Source: Deltaproteobacteria bacterium
GTDB taxonomy: Bacteria > Desulfobacterota > Desulfuromonadia > Desulfuromonadales > Geopsychrobacteraceae
Assembly (NCBI GenBank): GCA_018399135.1
Contig: JAGYPB010000027.1
Span: 1 to 35,648 of the forward strand
Reading direction: 5' to 3'
Length of the DNA stretch: 35,648 nt
The first letter of the stretch is position 1; the number at the start of each line of letters is the position of its first letter. Made by a program: the position numbers and the translations under genes. Below are positions 8,780-16,650 of this stretch, in pieces. The notes beneath the pieces are model-generated. The model saw only the letters and a list, made by a program, of their open reading frames with translations, did not search any database and was not told the DNA's origin.

Positions 8780-10282
8780 ATGCTGAAACAACGTCGTAGT
8801 GGCATCCTGCTGCACCCCACCTCCCTTGCGGGGCCGCAGCATACCGGTTCTTTAGGACAGGAAGCGCGTGACTTTATCGACTTTCTTGTCGCCGGCGGTC
8901 AAACTGTCTGGCAGATCCTGCCACTCAGCCCAACGGGGTATGGCAACTGCCCCTACAGCTGCTTTTCCGCGTTTGCCGGCAATCCCCTCCTCATTAATCT
9001 GACAGACCTTGCCCAGACCGATGATCTCGACGCCAGTGATCTGCCACCTCCGGCACCAGCCTCATCTCATTGCGATTTTGCCGCGGCCTTTACCACCCAG
9101 ATGCCTCTGCTGCGCAAAGCCTGGAGCAACTTCTGCCTCGTTCAGGATTCCGAGCGATACCAACGTTTTATCGATTTTTGCCAGGCTCAACACCAATGGC
9201 TGGACGATTACTGCCTGTTTGAGGCAATCCGCTCCCAACAGAATTACCGCAACTGGCAGGACTGGCCGGAACCGCTGCGGCAACGGAATCAGACGGCCCT
9301 TGAGCAGTGTCAGACGGAACTGGCTGAGGAAATTTCCTGGCACAAGTATCTGCAATTTGTTTTTTTTGAACAATGGTTTTTCTTACGCCAATACGCACAG
9401 CAGCGCGGCATTTTAATCTTCGGTGATTTGCCGATATTCGTCGCCGAAAACTCTGCCGACGTCTGGGCTCACTCCCAATTGTTTCATCTTGATGAACACC
9501 AGCGACCAACGCTGATAGCCGGGGTGCCACCGGATTATTTCAGTTCCACCGGGCAACGCTGGGGCAATCCCCTGTACCGATGGGATCAACTCAAAAGGCA
9601 AAACTACCTGTGGTGGATCCAGCGTTTTGACTGGAATTTCAGTCTGTTCGATCTGTTACGGGTCGATCATTTTCGCGGATTTGTTGCCTCCTGGGCCATA
9701 CCGGCTCAAGATCAAACCGCAGTTAACGGCTACTGGCTTGACACCCCCGGGCGAGACCTCTTCGATCTGCTGGCTAAGCGTTATACCAACCTGCCGATCA
9801 TCGCCGAAGATCTTGGTATTATCACCGCCGACGTTGAACAGCTACGGGATGATTTTTCCTTCCCCGGCATGAAAATTTTACAGTTTGCCTTTGATTCCGG
9901 TGCCGACAACCCCTATTTACCCCACAACCATTGCCGTAATTCGGTTGTTTATACCGGCACCCATGACAACAACACATCCCTCGGCTGGTGGAATCAGCTT
10001 GACGACCCGGTCAAAAAACGGGTCGAAGAATATCTGGGATCACGCTCCGCAGAAATGCCCTGGCTACTGGTTGAAACCGCCATGGCTAGTGTTTCCCGCC
10101 TGAGCATTATCCCTCTGCAGGACATCCTCTGCCTCGACGAAGGGGCGCGAATGAACACCCCCGGCACCGCCACCGGCAACTGGTCGTGGCGCTTCAGCAA
10201 AAACGACCTGGATGATTCACTGCGGCGCCGCCTGCGCTCAACAACACATCTCTACGGTCGTGATCTGTGCATCAACACATAA
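8780..10282 (+). CDS. malQ: 4-alpha-glucanotransferase (amylomaltase, GH77)
   Basis: A 500-residue GH77 disproportionating enzyme that moves glucan chains between maltooligosaccharides; it acts in glycogen or maltodextrin turnover. The chosen ATG at 8780 has AGGGAG just upstream and gives MLKQRRSGILLHPTSL, the normal family N-terminus; an in-frame start at 8735 adds 15 non-family residues. Catalytic residues in this numbering: nucleophile Asp296 (LLRVDHFRGF), acid/base Glu343 (IIAEDLG) and Asp396 (YTGTHDNNT). The GDLPIFVAENSADVW segment is also diagnostic. The frame is complete and intact. It may connect functionally with the polyphosphate-glucokinase-like protein at 33636, which would phosphorylate the glucose released. 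Confidence 0.96.
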   Translation: MLKQRRSGILLHPTSLAGPQHTGSLGQEARDFIDFLVAGGQTVWQILPLSPTGYGNCPYSCFSAFAGNPLLINLTDLAQTDDLDASDLPPPAPASSHCDFAAAFTTQMPLLRKAWSNFCLVQDSERYQRFIDFCQAQHQWLDDYCLFEAIRSQQNYRNWQDWPEPLRQRNQTALEQCQTELAEEISWHKYLQFVFFEQWFFLRQYAQQRGILIFGDLPIFVAENSADVWAHSQLFHLDEHQRPTLIAGVPPDYFSSTGQRWGNPLYRWDQLKRQNYLWWIQRFDWNFSLFDLLRVDHFRGFVASWAIPAQDQTAVNGYWLDTPGRDLFDLLAKRYTNLPIIAEDLGIITADVEQLRDDFSFPGMKILQFAFDSGADNPYLPHNHCRNSVVYTGTHDNNTSLGWWNQLDDPVKKRVEEYLGSRSAEMPWLLVETAMASVSRLSIIPLQDILCLDEGARMNTPGTATGNWSWRFSKNDLDDSLRRRLRSTTHLYGRDLCINT

Positions 10283-10382
10283 ATCTTCCAACGAGCACTC
10301 ATCTATTGTTGCCGATTTAACGCCTGTGCTATGTTTTGCGCGTTTGTATAATACTCACTGTCAACATCGTAAACCAAGTTTT

Positions 10383-10387
10383 GGAGG
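10383..10387 (+). promoter_or_regulatory. Ribosome binding site deciding a TTG start
   Basis: GGAGG 5 nt before the TTG at 10393. It supports TTG as the start of the lipoprotein, whose signal peptide begins right there. Confidence 0.7.
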
Positions 10388-10392
10388 CTACC

Positions 10393-11196
10393 TTGAAAAA
10401 TCGGATTCTCTATATCGTACTATCTATTACTGTGGCACTGCTGGTCGGGTGCCAACAAAGTTCAGACAACCAAAGTTCCACGACACAAACACCCGCATCG
10501 TCACAAACACCCACATCGTCACCGACACCACAAGAAACAACCAACAACATCAGTGGAAACGTCGTTGAAACCATGAATGCCCTTGGTTACACTTATGTGT
10601 TGGTTGACACCGGCAGTGAACAGGTCTGGGCAGCAACTGCTCAATTCGCTGTTAACGTTGGTGATTTGGTGGTCATACCTGATGGGATGGCAATGCACAA
10701 CTACCACAGCCAAACCCTCGACCGGACTTTCGATCTGGTCTATTTTGTCGAATCAATTCTCAATGCCAGTTCGGCCACAGCCTCTACTGACACCTCCGCA
10801 CAGGGACAAATGCCGGACGGACATCCACCCATCTCCGGAATGGGCGGAGCGGCTCCCGCACCGATTACTGTAGACCCTCTCGACAAGCTTGAAAATGGCC
10901 ACAACATAGAAGAAATTTACGCCGCTCGTGACAGCCTTGCCGGTCAGGAAATACAGCTGCGCGGCAAGGTGGTAAAATTCAGCCCGCAGATCATGGGCAC
11001 CAACTGGATTCACCTGCAGGACGGCTCCGGCAGTCCCGAAGCAGGAAACCACGACCTGACCCTGACCAGCAACACCCAGCTTAAGGTTGGCGATATTGTC
11101 ATTGCCAATGGCAAACTCACCATCGATAAAGATTTTGGTCACGGTTACGCTTACGACCTGATCGTCGAAAACGCCGCTGTCAGCGTCGAACAATAG
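10393..11196 (+). CDS. OB-fold lipoprotein (NrfJ-like)
   Basis: A 267-residue predicted lipoprotein. From the TTG start it has a basic N-terminus, a hydrophobic stretch and a lipobox VALLVGC with the acylated Cys at residue 20. A Ser/Thr/Pro/Gln-rich linker follows, encoded partly by two 18-bp tandem units at 10486-10521. Two OB-like beta domains come next: one with GNVVETMNALGYTYVLVDTG and the DRTFDLVYFV ending, and one with IQLRGKVVKFSPQIMGTNWI..LQDGSG. I recall this pattern in NrfJ-like and Geobacter OB-fold periplasmic proteins; the ligand is unknown, and DNA binding is unlikely for an exported protein. A strong terminator follows at 11225. Confidence 0.75.
   Translation: MKNRILYIVLSITVALLVGCQQSSDNQSSTTQTPASSQTPTSSPTPQETTNNISGNVVETMNALGYTYVLVDTGSEQVWAATAQFAVNVGDLVVIPDGMAMHNYHSQTLDRTFDLVYFVESILNASSATASTDTSAQGQMPDGHPPISGMGGAAPAPITVDPLDKLENGHNIEEIYAARDSLAGQEIQLRGKVVKFSPQIMGTNWIHLQDGSGSPEAGNHDLTLTSNTQLKVGDIVIANGKLTIDKDFGHGYAYDLIVENAAVSVEQ
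10486..10521 (+). repeat. Two 18-bp tandem units in the lipoprotein linker
   Basis: CAAACACCCGCATCGTCA is followed directly by the same unit with one substitution (G to A), then a degenerate partial unit. It encodes QTPASS/QTPTSS, the low-complexity linker behind the lipobox. In-frame expansion would only lengthen the linker. Confidence 0.7.
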
Positions 11197-11224
11197 CAGC
11201 CCGGGAAAACACAGATCCACCATC

Positions 11225-11257
11225 AGCCCTCTACCATCTCCAGGTGGAGGGCTTTTT
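11225..11257 (+). terminator. Rho-independent terminator after the OB-fold lipoprotein
   Basis: AGCCCTCTACC pairs with GGTGGAGGGCT (11 bp including one G-U), with a 7-nt loop, ending in a run of five T. It works on the plus strand only; there is no T run for uvrC coming the other way. Confidence 0.88.
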
Positions 11258-11296
11258 GTGCAAATTGACACAACAACGGTCAAAAGGGACTGGAAA

Positions 11297-13135
11297 CTAA
11301 TTGGATGGTGGATCTTTCAATGCCTCAACAAGCTGCCGCGCCCGCGCGACTGAAAAACCGGGAACCTGTTGGATTTGATCCACTCCCGCAGCACGTAAGC
11401 GCTTGAGACTGCCAAAATGCTTCAGCAAGGTCTTCCGGCGAGCCGGGCCGATACCAGGAATCTGATCAAGGCTGGAACGCAACCCCTGCTTGCTGCGCAG
11501 ATTGCGATGAAAACTGATGGCAAAACGATGGGCTTCGTCGCGCAGACGTTCAAGCAAAAAGGCGGCTGCAGAACCATGACGGAAGGTGACCGGATTTTTT
11601 CGTCCCGGCAGAAAAAAACGTTCTTCTGAGCGCTCAATCACTTTGCCTTTGACGTTCGACAGCACCCGGCTTTTGGCAATACCGACAACACCGACTTGTC
11701 CCGTCAACCCGAGGCCGGCGACCACATCCACCAGCACACCAAGCTGCCCCTTGCCACCATCGATCAGAACCATATCCGGCAGGCAATCCTCAGCGACACC
11801 ACGTTCGAGTCGGCGCCGCAAGACCTCGTTTAATGACGCATAATCATCGGCACCAAGCACCGTTTTGATATGGTAGCGCCGATACTCCTGTTTCGCCGGT
11901 TCGCCATCAGTGAACACCACCATACTTCCGACCGCCAACTCCCCTTGCACATTGGAGATATCGAAACATTCAATCCTCTGGGGAAAGCGCGGCAGCTTCA
12001 AACGCTCCTGCAGCTCAACCAGCAGATTCTGCCGCGCCTGTTTGCGTTGTCCGCGCTGACGATAGGACTCCTCGGCATTGCGTTGCGCCAGCTCGCGCAG
12101 TCGCCGCTTTTCACCGCGCTCAGGCATCAATAAATAAACTTTTTTTCCTCGCTTTTCACTCAACCACTCCGCCAGCAGCTCCGTACTTTCCAATGGGAAA
12201 GGTAGAATCAACTGATCGGGAATGATGACATCACGGGCGTAAAAATCGATCAAAAATCCGTGCAATAACTCGGGCAAATCAAGCACCCACTCAAGAAGAA
12301 AGCTGCGACGACCGATCAATTTGCCATGGCGAACAAACAGCAGGGTAACTTCTACTTCTCCGCCATCCTGATGCAGGCCGATCACGTCCTGATCTCCACC
12401 ACCATGTTCCGTCACTTTCTGCTTTTCCACGCTCTGTTGAATCAGACGGATCCGGTCACGCATCAGTGCGGCCTGTTCATATTCCATGGCTTCAGCAGCG
12501 GCATCCATCCGTTGTCGTAGCGACGCAATCACCTCTGACTCCCGCCCTTCCAGCAACTGGATCACCCCGTCTACCAGACGCCGATAATCTGCGCGGCTGA
12601 TTTTGCCGTGGCACGGGGCACTGCACTGACCGATCTGATGAAAAAGACAAGGGCGTCGGCGCTGCCGACAGCGCTCCATCGGGGCATGACGCAGGGGGAA
12701 AATTCGATAAATCTGCCTCAATGTTTCGCGGATAGCTGCGGCCGATGAATAGGGGCCGAAATACTGAGCACCATCATTTTTCACCTGCCGTACAACCTGC
12801 ATGACGGGAAACTCCACGCGTAGATCGATACGTACCGAAACGTAAGTTTTATCATCACGCAATTCGATGTTATAACGTGGTCGATGCTGCTTGATCAGGG
12901 TATTTTCCAGCAGCAAAGCCTCTTTTTCGGTATCGGTGACAATGACCTCAATACGCTGAACCTTCTTCATCAGCAAGGGAATCTGCTGACGCCCATCACC
13001 CCTGGCTGAAAAATAGGAGCGCAGGCGTGAACGCAGACGCCGTGCCTTACCGATATAGAGAATGGTATCATCAGCAGCAAGCATCTGATAAACGCCTGGA
13101 GCCTGGGGATAGTTTTTTAGATCCGGTGTAAACAC
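11297..13135 (-). CDS. uvrC: Excinuclease ABC subunit C
   Basis: A 612-residue nucleotide-excision-repair nuclease that makes the 3' and 5' incisions in the UvrABC system. N-terminal GIY-YIG domain at about 10-95 (PGVYQML at 13-19, LYIGKA at 26-31), a small Cys-rich patch in the middle (CRQRRRPCLFHQIGQCSAPC), a UVR helical hairpin for UvrB contact around 205-240, the RNase H-like C-terminal nuclease (ECFDISNVQG and VLIDGGKGQL supplying the metal-binding Asp residues), and a tandem helix-hairpin-helix at the end (LDQIPGIGPARRKTLL). It uses a GTG start. Divergent from the PPOX-fold gene. All domains are intact. Confidence 0.97.
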   Translation of the reverse strand: MFTPDLKNYPQAPGVYQMLAADDTILYIGKARRLRSRLRSYFSARGDGRQQIPLLMKKVQRIEVIVTDTEKEALLLENTLIKQHRPRYNIELRDDKTYVSVRIDLRVEFPVMQVVRQVKNDGAQYFGPYSSAAAIRETLRQIYRIFPLRHAPMERCRQRRRPCLFHQIGQCSAPCHGKISRADYRRLVDGVIQLLEGRESEVIASLRQRMDAAAEAMEYEQAALMRDRIRLIQQSVEKQKVTEHGGGDQDVIGLHQDGGEVEVTLLFVRHGKLIGRRSFLLEWVLDLPELLHGFLIDFYARDVIIPDQLILPFPLESTELLAEWLSEKRGKKVYLLMPERGEKRRLRELAQRNAEESYRQRGQRKQARQNLLVELQERLKLPRFPQRIECFDISNVQGELAVGSMVVFTDGEPAKQEYRRYHIKTVLGADDYASLNEVLRRRLERGVAEDCLPDMVLIDGGKGQLGVLVDVVAGLGLTGQVGVVGIAKSRVLSNVKGKVIERSEERFFLPGRKNPVTFRHGSAAAFLLERLRDEAHRFAISFHRNLRSKQGLRSSLDQIPGIGPARRKTLLKHFGSLKRLRAAGVDQIQQVPGFSVARARQLVEALKDPPSN

Positions 13136-13234
13136 TAGTTATCTCGTTTTTGGTAGCAACAGGGCTGTCGACATCAATACAGCGTAAAAAAAGAAAAGGC
13201 CTGTATGAATTATAATATCAAGCGTGTTATTATT

Positions 13235-13247
13235 TTGTCCTAGACAA
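13235..13247. promoter_or_regulatory. Candidate operator: perfect inverted repeat between uvrC and the PPOX gene
   Basis: TTGTC-CTA-GACAA, two perfect 5-bp arms around a 3-bp centre, lies in the divergent 153-bp gap. Its symmetry suits a dimeric repressor, but no regulator can be assigned. Confidence 0.35.
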
Positions 13248-13288
13248 TAAAGTCCAACTCAATATCAACGTCACAACAGGAGCAGATA

Positions 13289-13690
13289 ATGACCCTCAGC
13301 GAGTATTTCTCCACCACCCAGGGAACAGGCATCTTATCAACCGCCGACAAGCAGGGCAATGTCACCAGCGCCATTTATGCCCGGCCAACCGTATTGACTG
13401 ACGGCACATTGGTATTTTTGATGCGGGAACGGCTATCATATAATAATATCCGCTCCAACCCCCATGCAATCTACATGTTCATCGAGTCTGGACCAGGACA
13501 CCAGGGCACGCGGTTATATCTGCAGAGGATGGACGAAATTGACGACCCGCAACTGGCACAGCAGATGACCCGCAAAAGCCTCACACCGGAACAAGATCAG
13601 GAAAAAGGTTCCAAGCATCTGATTCGGTTCAGCCTTGAGAAATCACTAGCCCTGGTCGGGGCACAAGAACGTCAGTTTACTAATCCATAA
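13289..13690 (+). CDS. Pyridoxamine 5'-phosphate oxidase-fold (PPOX) flavin-type protein
   Basis: A 133-residue protein of the split-barrel flavin-binding fold. It opens with LSEYFSTTQGTGILSTADKQGNVTSAIYARP, the typical pattern in which a small-molecule oxidoreductase strand is followed by substrate-facing residues, then VFLMRERLSYNNIRSNPHAIYMFIE. Proteins of this size usually bind FMN, F420 or heme, and few have known reactions; no specific substrate can be read here. AGGAGC lies 8 nt before the ATG. It stands alone between uvrC (divergent) and a BFD-like gene with its own predicted promoter. Family assignment is good, function open. Confidence 0.78.
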   Translation: MTLSEYFSTTQGTGILSTADKQGNVTSAIYARPTVLTDGTLVFLMRERLSYNNIRSNPHAIYMFIESGPGHQGTRLYLQRMDEIDDPQLAQQMTRKSLTPEQDQEKGSKHLIRFSLEKSLALVGAQERQFTNP

Positions 13691-13720
13691 TTGTTTTGTG
13701 GTGAAAAATTCTCACCTCAA

Positions 13721-13750
13721 TTGCCATGTTCTTTATTGAAGGGGTATAAT
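13721..13750 (+). promoter_or_regulatory. Predicted sigma-70 promoter for the BFD-like gene
   Basis: TTGCCA, an 18-nt spacer and TATAAT, placing the transcript start about 33 nt before the ATG at 13790. Confidence 0.55.
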
Positions 13751-13789
13751 TCCCGAGGCCACATAAACCATCCATTAAAGGAGATCGTT

Positions 13790-13960
13790 ATGTCTGAAAC
13801 TGTTTGCCACTGTATGAACATTGATCGTGACACCATCGTCAAAGCGATCAAGGAACAAAACCTCACCAGCGTTGAAGAAGTTCAGGATGCCACAAGTGCC
13901 GGCACCGGGTGTGGTGGCTGTGTTCCCGACATTGAAGCCCTGCTGGCTGATAACAGCTAA
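13790..13960 (+). CDS. BFD-like [2Fe-2S]-binding protein
   Basis: A 56-residue protein consisting only of a BFD-like Fer2 domain. The four predicted cluster ligands are Cys6 and Cys8 (VCHCM) and Cys41 and Cys44 (TGCGGC), matching the C-x-C...C-x2-C spacing of bacterioferritin-associated ferredoxin and of NirB/NifU central domains. An AAAGGAG site lies 5-6 nt before the ATG; the frame is open further upstream, but no better start exists and this one gives the exact family N-terminus. Possible roles are electron transfer in iron storage or sulfite/nitrite metabolism, but no partner gene is adjacent. It has its own promoter upstream and terminator downstream, so it is probably monocistronic. Confidence 0.87.
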   Translation: MSETVCHCMNIDRDTIVKAIKEQNLTSVEEVQDATSAGTGCGGCVPDIEALLADNS

Positions 13961-13990
13961 CGTCCTGCAAACCTGACCATGTTAATCCCT

Positions 13991-14025
13991 GGCCCCTTTT
14001 CGTAACAAGAGAAGGGGCCTTCCTT
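13991..14025 (+). terminator. Rho-independent terminator after the BFD-like gene
   Basis: GGCCCCTTTTC pairs with GAGAAGGGGCC (11 bp with one G-U), with a 7-nt loop, followed by TTCCTTTTT. Confidence 0.85.
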
Positions 14026-14193
14026 TTTCGACAGCACGGCAATGATATTTGCAATAACTAAGTAAAGAGGCATCTGGTTCGGCTGTTGATTTTATCTGGC
14101 ACTAACCGCTATTGCTGTTATATCATCACCCTCCATCAGACGTTCAATCAGTCGCCCACTGACTCAAAAACCCTGAATCGGGACAACACACAG

Positions 14194-14715
14194 ATGAATC
14201 CAAACCCTTTCTGGCAGAATATTTTCCGTAATCAGGCAAATAAGCAGACCCTGGCTTATTTTTTAAGTCAAGTTCCGATTTTCTCCAAACTCACCCGGCG
14301 TGAACTCAAATTTCTTGAAAAGATTGTTCACATTCGTAATTTCGAAGCAGATGAAATGGTCTTTTCGGCAGGGGATATTGGTTCAGGGATGTATATCATC
14401 CGCTCCGGTGAGATTCAGATTTTTTCTGTTGACAATAATGGTAAGGAGCATGACCAAGCGATTCTAGATTCAGGTGACTTTTTTGGCGAGGTCGCTCTTA
14501 CCGCTACCCGACCGCGAACGGCAGGGGCACGGGCGACAACGGCGACATCGCTGGTAGGGTTATTTCGCTCCGACATTCTCGAAGCGACCATTCGCCACCC
14601 GGCACCAACTGCGAAAATCCTGTTTGGGTTAAACCGTGTCCTTGCCGATCGCCTACACCACTGCAGTCAGCAGCTTGAACTGTTGCAAAAGGCCCAGGAA
14701 CCTGATCATGACTGA
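14194..14715 (+). CDS. Single-domain cyclic-nucleotide-binding (Crp-like) protein
   Basis: A 173-residue protein containing a cNMP-binding beta barrel: LSQVPIFSKLTRRELKFLEKI, the GDIGSGMYIIRSGEIQIF strands, and the phosphate-cassette region GDFFGEVALTATRPRTAGARA. No helix-turn-helix follows; the C-terminus is a helix ending shortly after the barrel. It is therefore more likely a cytoplasmic sensor acting on a partner protein than a transcription factor. The ATG at 14194 is the first good start. It overlaps the AI-2E transporter gene by 8 nt, which suggests that it may regulate that membrane protein, an inference from context only. Confidence 0.85.
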   Translation: MNPNPFWQNIFRNQANKQTLAYFLSQVPIFSKLTRRELKFLEKIVHIRNFEADEMVFSAGDIGSGMYIIRSGEIQIFSVDNNGKEHDQAILDSGDFFGEVALTATRPRTAGARATTATSLVGLFRSDILEATIRHPAPTAKILFGLNRVLADRLHHCSQQLELLQKAQEPDHD

Positions 14716-15838
14716 TTCCACCGGCTTCAGACGCGCCCAGGTGGCGGTTATGTACCTGGTTCTGACCACGGCAATCGCTTCCGGGATCGCCATCTATTCG
14801 TCAGCTACCACCTTTACTACTCTCCTGAGAACGGCCACTTCCGGGCTGTTCCTACCGATCCTGCTGGCCATGATCGTTGCCTTTATGCTTGAGCCACTGG
14901 TCAATCTGATTGAAAATCGTGGCATACACCGAACCTTCGCCATTTTCATCATCTATCTGTTGTTTTCTGCGACAATTGTGCTATTGCTGATCATCGTCGG
15001 TCCCCCTAACTGGCGTGGCATGATGCAGGCGCTCAAGGCCGATGTACCGCGCTATATCAGTTTTGCCATTGTCTACCTGACCGGCTTGCTCGAACTGGCG
15101 CAACAGCATTTCCCTTTTATTGCTCACTACAACCTGGGCGATCATCTACGCAATTTCTCCCAGGCGTTGATCGGAGCCATTCTGGTGCAGACCCCGCGCT
15201 CAGCTATGCGCATCGGCAGCCTGCTGATTCTGGTACCGCTGTTTTCCTTCTTCTTTCTGCGTGACAGCCGCCGGATCATGCGCGGCCTGATTTCCCTGAC
15301 GCCCAATCGCTATTTTGAAATGGTGCTGGATATCTACGCTCACATCAGCTGGCAACTGTCCAATTTTATCCGTGGCCGAATCATTGAAGCTATCATTGTG
15401 GGTCTGGTCGTATGGGCCGGGCTGGCACTAACCGACATCCGCTACGCCCCTATTCTTGCTGTAGTTGCCGGAATTTCCAACCTGGTTCCTTATGTTGGCC
15501 CAATTTTTGGGATGCTGCCGGGGATTACCATCGCCTTGGTTGACCTGGGTGTCGGCCCGCAATTCTGGTGGATTTTGTGTGTTTATATTCTCATCGCCCA
15601 GATTATCGTCGACAACATGATTTTGATTCCGATCCTTATTTCCAAAGTATCCAATCTGCACCCGCTGTGGGTCATTATGGCGATCATTATGGGGGGGAAA
15701 CTCTACGGTATCCTGGGGATGATTATTGGCGTCCCCATCGCCAGTATCATTAATATCGTCATTCTTGAAATTCGCCAGTACCGGCGCACCTTCAATCCCT
15801 ATAACCGCTACTTTTCCAGTCGCGGTAAAATGCTCTGA
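14708..15838 (+). CDS. AI-2E family transporter (YdiK/PerM-type membrane protein)
   Basis: A 376-residue integral membrane protein with about eight hydrophobic segments. It shows the AI-2E family hallmarks: two early membrane helices (VAVMYLVLTTAIASGIAI; LFLPILLAMIVAFMLEPLVN), a soluble central region, and the conserved C-terminal core with SNLVPYVGPIFGMLPGITIAL and the HPLWVIMAIIMGGKLYG..GMIIGVPIA stretch. Family members include the TqsA autoinducer-2 exporter and Na+/H+ antiporters, so the substrate is uncertain. It starts inside the end of the cNMP-binding gene and is followed 2 nt later by the inositol monophosphatase gene, a tight three-gene unit. Confidence 0.9.
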   Translation: MTDSTGFRRAQVAVMYLVLTTAIASGIAIYSSATTFTTLLRTATSGLFLPILLAMIVAFMLEPLVNLIENRGIHRTFAIFIIYLLFSATIVLLLIIVGPPNWRGMMQALKADVPRYISFAIVYLTGLLELAQQHFPFIAHYNLGDHLRNFSQALIGAILVQTPRSAMRIGSLLILVPLFSFFFLRDSRRIMRGLISLTPNRYFEMVLDIYAHISWQLSNFIRGRIIEAIIVGLVVWAGLALTDIRYAPILAVVAGISNLVPYVGPIFGMLPGITIALVDLGVGPQFWWILCVYILIAQIIVDNMILIPILISKVSNLHPLWVIMAIIMGGKLYGILGMIIGVPIASIINIVILEIRQYRRTFNPYNRYFSSRGKML

Positions 15839-15840
15839 CG

Positions 15841-16644
15841 ATGATCAATAACTTCTTGCTTGAAGCGGTCATCAATTTGTGCCGAACCGTTGGTGACTAT
15901 CAACTCCAGCAGTTCCGCCGTTTGTGCCCGGGCAGCGGTAGCGAAAAAGACGAACGCGAGTTTGTTTCTGCTGTCGACATCAATTCCGAGGAAATGCTTA
16001 AAGAAGGGTTGATCCAGCTACTCCCCGAAGCCGGTTTTTATGGTGAAGAAACGGGGCAGGAAGGAAGCGCGGAGCTACGCTGGATTATCGACCCCATCGA
16101 CGGTACCACAAACTTTCTCAGTGGCCTCGACCAATTCTGTATCTCCATCGCCCTCGAAGTGGCCAAACGCAGTGATCTTGGCGTTATCTGGCGACCGGCC
16201 TCGACTGAATGCTTCAGTGCCATCCGTGGTCAGGGGTTGTATCATCAAGGTACGCGCTGCCGTCAGGCAGATCTATTGCCCCTGAAAAACGCCCTCATCG
16301 GCACCGGCTTCCCCTACCGTTCTGCCGATCTGGCTGACCCTTTTTTCGCCTGCGCTCGGGACGTCCTCTCCCGCTGCCGCGGCATTCGCCGTTTGGGATC
16401 AGCGGCCCTCGATCTGGCTTATGTCTCTGCCGGATTTCTCCAGGGCTTCTGGGAAAGTGACCTGAAGCCCTATGATGTGGCGGCCGCATTACTGTTTCTC
16501 GATGAAAGCGGCTGTGAGACCAGCAACGAGGAAGGACTTCCCTACTCGCCCTACCGCGACCGTATCCTGGTCTGCGGTTTTCCCGGTGTCCATTCGGAAC
16601 TGCAGCTGCTGGTTGGAAAATTTTATCAGACTGGCGAAGTCTAA
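15841..16644 (+). CDS. Inositol monophosphatase family phosphatase (SuhB/CysQ-like)
   Basis: A 267-residue Mg2+-dependent phosphatase. Metal-binding residues are Glu69-Glu70 (YGEETG), Asp84 and Asp87 in motif A (IIDPIDGTTNF) and Asp212 in motif B (WESDLKPYDVAAA), all in place. Family members hydrolyse inositol-1-phosphate, fructose-1,6-bisphosphate, PAP or NADP; the sequence does not settle which. The start lies 2 nt after the transporter stop codon, so translation is probably coupled. Convergent with the MFS gene, from which it is separated by only 6 nt. Confidence 0.93.
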   Translation: MINNFLLEAVINLCRTVGDYQLQQFRRLCPGSGSEKDEREFVSAVDINSEEMLKEGLIQLLPEAGFYGEETGQEGSAELRWIIDPIDGTTNFLSGLDQFCISIALEVAKRSDLGVIWRPASTECFSAIRGQGLYHQGTRCRQADLLPLKNALIGTGFPYRSADLADPFFACARDVLSRCRGIRRLGSAALDLAYVSAGFLQGFWESDLKPYDVAAALLFLDESGCETSNEEGLPYSPYRDRILVCGFPGVHSELQLLVGKFYQTGEV

Positions 16645-16650
16645 TACTGT

